NCBI GenBank assembly: GCA_963664605.1
Contig: OY761536.1
Coordinates: forward strand, 62,001 to 126,000
DNA from: JAHOYW01 sp963664605
Lineage (GTDB): Bacteria; Verrucomicrobiota; Lentisphaeria; Victivallales; Victivallaceae
Reading direction: 5' to 3'
DNA length: 64,000 nt
Shown one piece after another: positions 10,221 to 19,017 of this stretch; position 1 is the first letter of the stretch, and every line of letters begins with the position of its first letter. The position numbers were made by a program, and so were the translations under genes. The notes beneath the pieces are model-generated. The model did no database searches. It worked only from the letters and a program-made list of their open reading frames with translations, and was not told where the DNA came from.

Positions 10221-10249
10221 TTGATAAAACTGTACTCAAACTGTACTAT
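10221..10249 (+). promoter_or_regulatory. Twin of the 3771 promoter with paired CTGTACT repeats
   Basis: TTGATA (10221-10226), 17-bp spacer, TACTAT (10244-10249). CTGTACT repeats lie at 10230-10236 and 10241-10247, again 11 bp apart. The core from the -35 box to TACTATTACTATATAAA is almost identical to the promoter in front of the GntR regulator at 3836. It lies about 50 bp upstream of the gene at 10300 and should drive the series through 24831. Confidence 0.75.
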
Positions 10250-10299
10250 TACTATATAAAGATTTATTTTAACCATGAAAACGGGAAGGTTTGTTATAA

Positions 10300-12315
10300 A
10301 TGAACTCAATCAGAAATATATACCGCTACTGCAAACATGCAGACCACGAATCGATAAACGGACACTTTCCGGCTAATTTCGGCTTTCGGGACCGGGCGAG
10401 CCGTTTTTCTATATTAAAAAACTACCAGACGGCTCCAGGTCCTGATGATTGTTTCGTTCATGCCGATATTGATGCCAGAGGCATTTTCAGCAAACTTCTC
10501 GGGCTCCGGATTTATTATCCAGAACTGGATGAAGAAAATCAGGCAAAGCTTACTTTTTATAATTCCATGAACTATTATCCTTCTCATATAGAAGAAGTTT
10601 TTTTTCATAACAGTTTGCATCCGCTCCCACCCGTTGAGGGAAAAACTTTTATGTATTTTCTTGGAACGGATCATTTGCGGATTGCCTGCGAACTTGTAAA
10701 CCATTCAAAGGCCGAAGTTTCGCTGGCATTCCAGTGGTTTTCGGAACCGGAAGCAGACACCCTGCAGGAAGCCAGTGCCGCAAAAAGCGGGTTTATATGC
10801 GTCCATGAGCAAAATGTGATCAGGAAGTATAAGGTTAAAACCCGCTTATATGCCCATGATGGAGATATCTCCTTTACTTTCGACGGCTCCCGTTTTTGTT
10901 CCGGCAAACTGGAGAGGACGCTGAGCAAATATGGAAAAATATGCTTCAATTTTGGTATTCAATTTTCTCTTAACGATGAGAAAGTATTAAGCGGTGCGGC
11001 GCTAAGGAAGAGAAAAGACGATCTGGATGAACACATTAAAAAATCTGAAAAATTTTATAACGCCCTGCCGGATTTGCCTGATGAATTCAAATCACATAAA
11101 AATATTGTCCTTAAAGCCGTTTCCACATTACGCTCTCTAAGATATCAATACAGGGACGACGAGGGGCGGCCCTTGCTATCCATACAAACCTCAAAATGCG
11201 GAGTCGGGGGATCATGGTTCTGGGATACAGCATTTTCACTGCAGAGTTTCGGAATCATGAACGAGCCTGAACCCGCCTATGCCGCCGCCCGGCTCTTGCT
11301 TGACGGGATAAAGGAGGACGGTACTCCCCCAGGAGCTTACAGTTTAGGAGGATATACCTATTTCTATCAGCAGCCGGTGCTCGCCTGGGGCATTGGACAC
11401 TTTTTGTCTCTCTGTCCTGACAATAAATTCTTAAAGTATGCATACGACCGTTTATGCCGTTACTTAGTTCACTGGCTCACTAAGTGGAAACATGAGGAGT
11501 CAGGCCTTTGCGTACATCCTCCCGGCGGTTCCTGCTGGGACGACGCGTTACGCTGGCAAAACCGCTTTCCATTGCGTTTCAACGGAAAAAGATCATGGAC
11601 TAAGGAAGACTGGGGAAACATGGAACTAGATATTTTTATCAGTGTTGATACTAACACATATTTATATCTGGAATGCCTGACCCTGTCGAGAATGGCAAAT
11701 GTTCTGGGTATAAAACCGGAAGCGGAAAAATGGCAGTATCAGGCATTCGGGATTGCCCGGAAGATCAATACGTTTCTATTTAACGAGAACCAGGGGATAT
11801 ATCAGGACCGTTGTATAAAAAACAGGGCTTTTACGGAAATGATCACCCCGGCATCCTTCATACCCCTTTACGCGGGCATAACACCGCAGAAAGCAGCTCA
11901 GGATATTTGCAGAAAATACCTTCTGGACCCGAAACACTTCTACACGGAATTCCCTTTCCCTACGCTGGATCGTTCTCATCCGGCATTCCGCAGCGGGGGA
12001 ACGGTTGCCAGTCCCGCAAAATTTCCGGGTTCTCTGGTTCAGCAGTCATATTGGATAGGCCGCTCATGGCCGCATGTCAGCTACTGGCTGGTGGGAGCGC
12101 TATATAATTCAGGCCTGAAAGCAGAAGCAGATATAGCTGCGGAACGTATTCTTGAGGGAATGGATAAAAATGAGCGGATATATGAATGTTACGATTCGCT
12201 GACGGGACACGGCAACGGACACCCGGACTATTCATGGAGTGCCGCCGCTGTTCTCGCTCTGGCCTATATGCAGTATAAAAAAGATCCGGCAGGAATGCTA
12301 ATAAATAAAGGATAA
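10300..12315 (+). CDS. GH63/GH37-like (alpha/alpha)6-barrel glycoside hydrolase
   Basis: 671 residues without a signal peptide, so cytoplasmic. The C-terminal ~400 residues form a clan GH-G-like (alpha/alpha)6 barrel: GGSWFWDTAFSLQSFG, SCWDDALRWQ (Asp414/415 as possible general acid), VDTNTYLYLECLTL, and a closing motif ERIYECYDSLTGHGNGHPDY with Glu629 in the usual base position. The N-terminal ~250 residues look like a beta-sandwich domain. Family members include trehalases, processing glucosidases and mannosylglycerate hydrolases, so substrate cannot be read off. GGAAGG lies ten bases ahead of the ATG. It is the first gene after the twin promoter and is followed 5 bp later by the next gene. 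Confidence 0.8.
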   Translation: MNSIRNIYRYCKHADHESINGHFPANFGFRDRASRFSILKNYQTAPGPDDCFVHADIDARGIFSKLLGLRIYYPELDEENQAKLTFYNSMNYYPSHIEEVFFHNSLHPLPPVEGKTFMYFLGTDHLRIACELVNHSKAEVSLAFQWFSEPEADTLQEASAAKSGFICVHEQNVIRKYKVKTRLYAHDGDISFTFDGSRFCSGKLERTLSKYGKICFNFGIQFSLNDEKVLSGAALRKRKDDLDEHIKKSEKFYNALPDLPDEFKSHKNIVLKAVSTLRSLRYQYRDDEGRPLLSIQTSKCGVGGSWFWDTAFSLQSFGIMNEPEPAYAAARLLLDGIKEDGTPPGAYSLGGYTYFYQQPVLAWGIGHFLSLCPDNKFLKYAYDRLCRYLVHWLTKWKHEESGLCVHPPGGSCWDDALRWQNRFPLRFNGKRSWTKEDWGNMELDIFISVDTNTYLYLECLTLSRMANVLGIKPEAEKWQYQAFGIARKINTFLFNENQGIYQDRCIKNRAFTEMITPASFIPLYAGITPQKAAQDICRKYLLDPKHFYTEFPFPTLDRSHPAFRSGGTVASPAKFPGSLVQQSYWIGRSWPHVSYWLVGALYNSGLKAEADIAAERILEGMDKNERIYECYDSLTGHGNGHPDYSWSAAAVLALAYMQYKKDPAGMLINKG

Positions 12316-12320
12316 ATGAA

Positions 12321-14354
12321 ATGTTTAAACCATCAAATCCGCACATCCCCTCTGTCAAGCATGAAGACAGCCTGATTACCCTGGAGAATCAGTACTGGAC
12401 TATCGTGCATGATCTAAAGCAGGGAGGGTGTCCCGTTTCTCTCCATTTCAAGTTTGGTTCCGGTGAAAATTTCCTTGCCAAGCCACTCGGGGCCCATATA
12501 GGCAAAAGAGTCAGTCATATTCCCGGCAGATGGTTGGGATTTTATGAACAGGCATGTGACTCTGAAGCGACCGCTGAGATAGAGGAAAGCGAAGAAGGCG
12601 TTTCCATTATGATTTCCGGGGTTTTCAAGGACGAAAGCAATGATGTCCTGCCCATTCGTTACAGACAAAGCTACCTGTACAGGGGGTGGGGACATGTTGC
12701 CGTGAAATTTGATTTTATTTTTGAACAGGATTTTACCGACATTATCGAATTGTCTCCATGCAATGCGTTTCTCAATCCGGCAGTTGACAGATTCGGAGTA
12801 CGGCACGCGAGCGCACCATCGGCTTGTCCGTCTGACCCTACAATATTCTGGCACGACGTCGCGTTTTCGCGTACCTGGCGCAGTGCCAGACATGCTTATC
12901 TCAATTATTCACCTCTTTACTGGTGCGCGCTGCGGGAGGAAGTTGAAGGGATAGAGTTTTTCCGGGGAGCGGACTCTTCCTTCTGGAACTGTTTCGCCGG
13001 ACTTGAAGCCGGTCAAGGAACCTTTACGCACGAACGGACCGCAGACAACAAACATTTCCTCATACGCAATGAAATCTTCAATACAGTAGATGATATTGAA
13101 ATCCCCGCCGGAACCCACGGTATGGATTATCATTTCGGGCTGCCGTTTATCAAGCCTTTCGAAGCATCCAGGAATACCTGCTTCCACGGACGGACGCGAG
13201 CTACTGACTGGCCGGAAAAAGAGGATATTGTAAAAATGGCAGAGGCCGGAGTGCGGGTTGTACGGCATCACGACGACAATGTTCACCGTGAAAAAGGCTG
13301 GCCGGACGGACTCTACCCGCCGTATGCTCCTGAGGATATGGCGGAAATGGACCGGATGATAAAGGTTATGGATGAAGCCGGAATCAAAGTTGTTCCTTAT
13401 TTTTCCATGAAAGAATTTAATCCAGCCTGTCCAGATTTTGCCGAAAATGCTGAGAAATGGAGCCGGGTCAGCCGCCTGAAATATCCAGTAGACGGCCTTG
13501 ATAGCTGCTATGGGGCTTATATGTGTCAACGCTCCGGCTGGGTCGAATATTTGAAGTCAAGTATTGACAAGGTTCTGTCCAATCATAAATTCCATGGATT
13601 GTATTTCGATCACCTCTGGCCACGGGAATGCCGGCATCCTGAGCATTGCAGCGGGCATCAGCACAGCGACGTAGATGCCATGATCGATTTCATGATGTGG
13701 TCGAGGAGGAAGGTCGGGCCGGACGGCTTCCTTTTTACTCATGATTCCCGCTGTCCCTGCATTATTTTTGAAAATATGTCCGATCTGATAATAATCGGAG
13801 AGGGGAATTTACAATGCGCTCCCCAGCCTGGAGGCTTTGAACCGGAGGCTGTTTTCATACCCATTGTTCAAAGGCACAATGTAGAATTTGTACAGACCAA
13901 CGATCCCGCTATCCGCTATCCTTTCTTCATAAGCCTTATACAGGAAGGGTTCCCGCCGAATATAACTTTCGAAAAGGATATGTCTGAAACCGACAAATGG
14001 CTGCTGAATGAGTTTAAAAAGGTGGAAAAATATGTCCTTAACAGAAAATATCATTTTATTCCGGCTCGGAAACAGCCGCTCGAATGCCCGGCTGATGTTT
14101 TCGCGGCGGCGTTCAGCAATAACAATGAGGCGGCGGTTTATGCGTCCAATCATGATGAAGCGAAGCGGAAAGTTTTTCTGAAGCCACATTTCCTGAAAAC
14201 TCTTTTCGGTCCGGATACGTGTTTCCGGGTGGAAAGTAATCAAAAAGTCGGCAAAAAGCCGCTGAGTGAACTTTTGGCTGATGGAATAGAAGCTGAAATA
14301 GAACCTTTTTCATCTTTGTTAATAACACTAAATAGGATTGGGCAGGAAAATTGA
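12321..14354 (+). CDS. Putative TIM-barrel glycoside hydrolase, unassigned family
   Basis: 677 residues, no signal peptide. The N-terminal half looks like a beta-sandwich (SLITLENQYWTIVHDLKQGG is typical of a galactose-mutarotase-like start). The C-terminal half has the look of a TIM barrel: MAEAGVRVVRHHDDNVH, MDEAGIKVVPYFSMKEF, FHGLYFDHLWPRECRHPEHC and DGFLFTHDSRCPC. Asp in GLYFDHLW is a candidate catalytic residue by analogy with GH31/GH36-type barrels. A local His/Cys-rich segment (CRHPEHCSGHQHSD) is unusual and might bind a metal. AAAGGA precedes the ATG, and the next gene overlaps its stop by one base, so it is translationally coupled. I cannot name a family with confidence. Confidence 0.7.
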   Translation: MFKPSNPHIPSVKHEDSLITLENQYWTIVHDLKQGGCPVSLHFKFGSGENFLAKPLGAHIGKRVSHIPGRWLGFYEQACDSEATAEIEESEEGVSIMISGVFKDESNDVLPIRYRQSYLYRGWGHVAVKFDFIFEQDFTDIIELSPCNAFLNPAVDRFGVRHASAPSACPSDPTIFWHDVAFSRTWRSARHAYLNYSPLYWCALREEVEGIEFFRGADSSFWNCFAGLEAGQGTFTHERTADNKHFLIRNEIFNTVDDIEIPAGTHGMDYHFGLPFIKPFEASRNTCFHGRTRATDWPEKEDIVKMAEAGVRVVRHHDDNVHREKGWPDGLYPPYAPEDMAEMDRMIKVMDEAGIKVVPYFSMKEFNPACPDFAENAEKWSRVSRLKYPVDGLDSCYGAYMCQRSGWVEYLKSSIDKVLSNHKFHGLYFDHLWPRECRHPEHCSGHQHSDVDAMIDFMMWSRRKVGPDGFLFTHDSRCPCIIFENMSDLIIIGEGNLQCAPQPGGFEPEAVFIPIVQRHNVEFVQTNDPAIRYPFFISLIQEGFPPNITFEKDMSETDKWLLNEFKKVEKYVLNRKYHFIPARKQPLECPADVFAAAFSNNNEAAVYASNHDEAKRKVFLKPHFLKTLFGPDTCFRVESNQKVGKKPLSELLADGIEAEIEPFSSLLITLNRIGQEN

Positions 14355-15586
14355 TGAAACCTATCGAGGAAATAAAAGTTCTTCGCGAACTGGCGAAAAA
14401 AGTTGCTGAAATCGCCGCCGGACAGGAGCAGAACGAAAAACGCCGGCTCTGGAAAACGTTTCACCGTCTGGAACCGGAACGTCCGATGATCTATGTCGAT
14501 ACGACAATGCCGGGAAATGAATGCTACGGGGATGAGCTTTTGTGTACGGATCCTTTCTTCCGCAAACATGAAATCGCATTGCGCAATGAGATATTCCACC
14601 ATAGCATTGGCGATGACTATGTGGTAGAACCCTGGATAACCCAGGAAGCCAGTTATATTCTGCCGGAAAACGGTCACTGGGGAATTCAGCCTGAGCGAAT
14701 CAAGTCAGATATGGTTAACGGCGCGAACATGACCAGACCGGCAATTGTGGATTTGGAGGATTGTTCAAAAATGCTTATTCCTGAGCACCGGATTAATGAA
14801 GAACAGACCAAGAATAATATTGAACGTTTGCAGGAGGCTGTTGGCGATATTTTGAAGGTGAATGTCAGCAGAAAACCGTTTATGAGCGTCTGGGGCAGCC
14901 ATATTTCCGGGGATATCGGAGAATTACGCGGCATACAGGAAGTAATGATGGATATGCTGGATAATCCCGAATGGCTGCACAATTTACTGGCTTTTATGCG
15001 GGACGGAATTATCAAGGTCCATAAGGAAGCGGAAAAAGCGGGGGACTGGTCACTTGGGGATCATTTCAACCAGTCGGTTCCATATTCGGATATGCTTCCC
15101 GCCCCTGAAGCCAATAGCGGGCCTGTCCGGATGAAACAGTTATGGGGATTTATGGCGGCTCAGGAAATGACCCTCATTTCTCCAGAAATGCATGATGAGT
15201 TCATGCTCCAATACCAGATTCCAGTTTGTGAGATGTTTGGGGAGGTTCATTATGGCTGTTGCGAGGATCTAAGCAGGAAAATAGATATTTTAAGACAAGT
15301 TCCCAACTTGCGGCGTATTGCGGTTTCACCATGGGCTGACATTGAAAGTTGTGCCGAACAAATAGGCAACGATTATTGTATATCATGGCGGCCGAATCCT
15401 TCTGAAATGGTATGCTGCGGATTTGATCGGGAGACTATCAGCTCTACAATCAAAAACAGTTTTGAAATATTCAAGAAGAACGGTTGTTCTGTTGAAATTA
15501 ATTTAAAAGACGTCAAGACTGTCAGGAACGAACCGGAAAGACTTGGAAAATTTGTTAAAATCTGTAAAAAGACATTAAAATTTTAA
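14354..15586 (+). CDS. URO-D/MtaA-like methyltransferase homologue
   Basis: About 410 residues of the uroporphyrinogen decarboxylase superfamily, which also holds corrinoid methyltransferases (MtaA, CmuA). A His-x2-Cys-Cys motif at His299/Cys302/Cys303 (VHYGCCEDL) and a Cys354-Cys355 pair are in positions that could bind zinc, as in MtaA-type enzymes. The start is the ATG at 14354 overlapping the upstream TGA, with AGGAAAA ahead of it; a TTG at 14351 is less likely. No corrinoid-binding partner gene is adjacent. Its place between glycosidase genes, rather than with heme genes, argues for a role in sugar or methyl-group handling (for example demethylating a methylated sugar or product), but this is inference. 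Confidence 0.75.
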   Translation: MKPIEEIKVLRELAKKVAEIAAGQEQNEKRRLWKTFHRLEPERPMIYVDTTMPGNECYGDELLCTDPFFRKHEIALRNEIFHHSIGDDYVVEPWITQEASYILPENGHWGIQPERIKSDMVNGANMTRPAIVDLEDCSKMLIPEHRINEEQTKNNIERLQEAVGDILKVNVSRKPFMSVWGSHISGDIGELRGIQEVMMDMLDNPEWLHNLLAFMRDGIIKVHKEAEKAGDWSLGDHFNQSVPYSDMLPAPEANSGPVRMKQLWGFMAAQEMTLISPEMHDEFMLQYQIPVCEMFGEVHYGCCEDLSRKIDILRQVPNLRRIAVSPWADIESCAEQIGNDYCISWRPNPSEMVCCGFDRETISSTIKNSFEIFKKNGCSVEINLKDVKTVRNEPERLGKFVKICKKTLKF

Positions 15587-15610
15587 ACAATAAATAAGGA
15601 GAGCAGTACC

Positions 15611-18600
15611 ATGGGCAGACTTAAAATTATCATGGTTTTCTATGTAATATTTTTTCTCGTGACGGGCAATATTTACAGTGCTGTGCTTGACAGTTCAGAT
15701 TGGGAAATAACCGCCCCCGGAAATGGAAATACCAGTGCCGTTGTGGATAACGATTTATCCACGATATGGGATAGCGGCTCTCCGCAATCCCCGGGAACGG
15801 CAATTATTATTGATCTGAAAAAACCGGCTTACGTTTATCGTGTGTTCCTGACTTGTGGAGACGAAGTGGCACGCATGGCCAGGTCATTGATTATCTCCGT
15901 AGGACAGACAAAAGATTCTTTTAAACAGGTTGCGGCTCAAATATCGGTTACCGATGAAAACAACAAATGCGGTGCATGGAAAACGACGTTCCACAGCGAG
16001 GCAAATTTCATGTTTTCTCCCGTTTTGGGCCGTTACGTAAAGATAGAACTGGGCCGGAATACTTCAGGCCTTTCATGGGCCGTAGCCGAACTGAGTATAC
16101 ATGGAGCACAGAAAATAATTCCAAAATCAGAGTGGTTTGAGGTAGTTCTTGATAAAGACGCCAAGCCGACTGAATCGGGTAAGCGTTCGGCATGGGCCGA
16201 AACTTTGTATGCCGCCGCCTGTGATCTTCAATATTACTTGATGGAATTACTTAATCAACCCGTAGGATTGTGTTATTCCGATAATATCCCGGAAACCGGC
16301 AAACTCAAATTCTGCCTGATGACTCCTCCCAAAGAGAAAATTCCCATTCAGAATCCCAATCAGGCTGATCTTGACGACATTTCCGTGGTAAAAAAAGGTA
16401 ACGAGGTGGTTTTCAGCGGCCTGACCGCAAGAGCGGTCGCCTATGGCGTTTATGAATTTTTATACAGTCAGGGGGTGCGCTGGCTGTATCCGGACAGCTA
16501 TGGTGACAACGTAACGTCCAGACAAAATTTAGACCTATCCGTTCTGCCTTTAAAATACAGTCCTCCATTTAAAACCCGTTTCCCGCTGGCCGCAAGTTCC
16601 AACGGAGCAGGCCGTCCATACCTGGCAAGGACAAAGCATGCTGAACGCTTCTTTTTGCGAACCGGAGCCAACGCTTTTCAAAAAAACGGCCCCTTGATGG
16701 GAATTCCTCCCAGGAAAAATATAAAAGGCAGCTTCCATAGCTTCATGTACATTTTTCCGCCAGAAGTGGAAAAAGCCCATCCAGAATGGTGGAAAGGCCC
16801 TTATCGGATGAAAAGAGGCGCAAATGCCAGACATGGAAGCAGCGGCTTGAATCCATGCACGTCTTCTCCGGAAGTCTGTGATTATATCGTCAAATGGATC
16901 GAAAAAGATTATGAGGCAAGAAAGAAGTCCGGCAAACGATTATATCAGGGATATTCGGTAATGCCTTTGGACAGTGCCGTCTTCTGCGAATGCGAACGCT
17001 GCACGAAACTTTTCGGCAAAGTTGAAAAGATAAACCCGAAAGGGTCAGATGTGTATTGGAATCTTAATTATTCGGATCATTTCTTCTATCTGATAAACGA
17101 AGTAGCGAAAAAAATAAAGGCGAAGTACCCGGAGTTATCTATATGGACATGCGCCTATGCGCAATATCTCAAACCGCCCCAAAAGATCAAAAAGCTTTCT
17201 GACAATGTGATAGTGGACTTATGTGTGTCAAAAGCATATTTTGATCTCCCCCTCGACGCTTCGAAAAACCGTGAGGTATCTGAAATTATTAAAACGTGGA
17301 GTGAAAAATGCTCTTCCATGGGAGTTATCGAATATGGTTTAATTCAGTCAGACACTACGTTTTCCACCCCACTCAGGAATGTTCCGACTTTTTCTCCTCT
17401 GGCAACGTCAATAAGTAACTGGCATAAGCAGCAGAAGGAAATGGGAATAAAAGCTATTGGCGCTTTTACCATGGGCAATATGAAAAGGCTGCCGTGGGCT
17501 ATGTATATTTGGTCAAGGACAGCCTGGAATCCCGATGACCCAGTGGACAATATCCTGCATGATTTCTTTACCGGTTATTATGGCACTGCCGCAGGGGAGA
17601 AGATGTTGAAAATCTATAAAATGGTGGAAAACAAAGTAATTAGCGGCGGGGTTTCCATGCGGGATCTGTATCATAATAATTATGCCCCTTCTCCCAAGGT
17701 GTTTACAAAAGAACTGAAAATTAAAATAAAGCCATTAATCGCGGAAGCGATGTCCGCTGCTGACACCTGGTACCGGAAGGAACGCGTAAAACAGGCAAAG
17801 GACAGCCTGGAATGGTCTTTCCGGGCGGCACAAAAAGGATTCGGTAACGAGACTTATCCTTGTTACAAAGTGCCGGAAGCCCCGGTTATTGACGGCAGGC
17901 TGGACGAGCCTGCCTGGGCTTCGCTGCCGGTTTATAAAGGATTATACATATATTCCGCGGACACCATGTATAAGAATCAGGGGAAATGGGCTTTGATACG
18001 GCCGACACAATTCCGTATCGGCTGGGACTCTAAATATGTTTACCTGGCAGTGGAATGTACGGAACCGGATATGGCTAAAATCAACAAGGTAAAAAATAAG
18101 GCTCAAGAGCAGCTTGTCGTAATCTGGGGACAGAACAGGAATAAGTTCAACCGCTGGCCGCTTACCTTCAGATTCTATTTGCCCGGCCAATCGGCTAGTA
18201 AACAAAGAGGCCTGGATGAATATAAATTTTCAAAACAGAAAGACAAATGGATTCTGGAAGCAAAGTTCTTGCAGAAAAACCTTGCTCCCATTAATAACAT
18301 GCCGGCTGAAGGAGTTGAATGGCTTTTCAATATGCGGCGTTATGTCAGTCAGAGGACACTGGAAGACACATGGAAACAATTTTCCTGGTCTCCAACCTAT
18401 CACGCTAACCATTTCAACTATCACTTATGGCTTAATCATATTATTTTCCATGACAAAGTTTTAAGTGGTGAAGAAGCCGCAGAGATAAGTAGGAATATGA
18501 ATTTGGAACACGATGCATTTGTTAAACGCTATGCAAGCCATCAAGTGTCACAGAAGGCTTTTGAGAAACGTTTTAAAGGGAAACCTAATCTTCTGACAAA

Positions 18601-18955
18601 ACAGAACAGATGGCATTTCCTGCCTATGCTGCCGCTACGCTTTTTTAACAGGTCATGGCAACCAATCCAACTGATTGCAAGGAGTGATACTCCTATAACG
18701 ATAGACGGCATAAAAATACTATGGCACATTCGGGGCCTGATACGGGAATGGTATAGTGTTGAATATTGGGACGGCAAGCGTTACAAGTTATTATATGAAA
18801 CAAGGAAAAATGCCTTTCACATTAACTGTCTGGAATTTACTCCTGTGACAACCTCCCGGCTCAGGATAACCGTTTACGGCGACCGCACAGGCAACATTGA
18901 CGGCTGGCCTTCTTCACTAATCAAGAATGTTGAGGCATTTTCCAGTAAAAAATAA
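15611..18955 (+). CDS. Secreted discoidin / DUF4838 / CBM9-like protein
   Basis: 1114 residues. Hydrophobic signal peptide at 1-25, then an F5/8 discoidin domain (about 28-175), DUF4838 (about 185-740) with the cysteine cluster FCECERC (Cys459, 461, 464), then a CBM9-like domain (about 755-945, beginning CYKVPEAPVIDGRLDEPAW) and a galactose-binding-like domain (about 1000-1110, with YWDGKRYKLLYE). This is the module set of the protein at 6108 with the CBM9/galactose-binding pair moved from the front to the back. It follows the methyltransferase homologue by 24 bp in the same series. An extracytoplasmic enzyme is expected; substrate unknown. Confidence 0.88.
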   Translation: MGRLKIIMVFYVIFFLVTGNIYSAVLDSSDWEITAPGNGNTSAVVDNDLSTIWDSGSPQSPGTAIIIDLKKPAYVYRVFLTCGDEVARMARSLIISVGQTKDSFKQVAAQISVTDENNKCGAWKTTFHSEANFMFSPVLGRYVKIELGRNTSGLSWAVAELSIHGAQKIIPKSEWFEVVLDKDAKPTESGKRSAWAETLYAAACDLQYYLMELLNQPVGLCYSDNIPETGKLKFCLMTPPKEKIPIQNPNQADLDDISVVKKGNEVVFSGLTARAVAYGVYEFLYSQGVRWLYPDSYGDNVTSRQNLDLSVLPLKYSPPFKTRFPLAASSNGAGRPYLARTKHAERFFLRTGANAFQKNGPLMGIPPRKNIKGSFHSFMYIFPPEVEKAHPEWWKGPYRMKRGANARHGSSGLNPCTSSPEVCDYIVKWIEKDYEARKKSGKRLYQGYSVMPLDSAVFCECERCTKLFGKVEKINPKGSDVYWNLNYSDHFFYLINEVAKKIKAKYPELSIWTCAYAQYLKPPQKIKKLSDNVIVDLCVSKAYFDLPLDASKNREVSEIIKTWSEKCSSMGVIEYGLIQSDTTFSTPLRNVPTFSPLATSISNWHKQQKEMGIKAIGAFTMGNMKRLPWAMYIWSRTAWNPDDPVDNILHDFFTGYYGTAAGEKMLKIYKMVENKVISGGVSMRDLYHNNYAPSPKVFTKELKIKIKPLIAEAMSAADTWYRKERVKQAKDSLEWSFRAAQKGFGNETYPCYKVPEAPVIDGRLDEPAWASLPVYKGLYIYSADTMYKNQGKWALIRPTQFRIGWDSKYVYLAVECTEPDMAKINKVKNKAQEQLVVIWGQNRNKFNRWPLTFRFYLPGQSASKQRGLDEYKFSKQKDKWILEAKFLQKNLAPINNMPAEGVEWLFNMRRYVSQRTLEDTWKQFSWSPTYHANHFNYHLWLNHIIFHDKVLSGEEAAEISRNMNLEHDAFVKRYASHQVSQKAFEKRFKGKPNLLTKQNRWHFLPMLPLRFFNRSWQPIQLIARSDTPITIDGIKILWHIRGLIREWYSVEYWDGKRYKLLYETRKNAFHINCLEFTPVTTSRLRITVYGDRTGNIDGWPSSLIKNVEAFSSKK

Positions 18956-19017
18956 TAAATTGAAAGAATTGGAAGAAGATATAATGTCAAAATCAATTCT
19001 AAGAGATGTGAAATAAT

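Noticed and set aside
10275..10376. Leader peptide upstream of the GH63-like gene
   Set aside because: The ATG at 10275 opens a frame overlapping the gene, but it lacks a ribosome site and attenuator-like structure.
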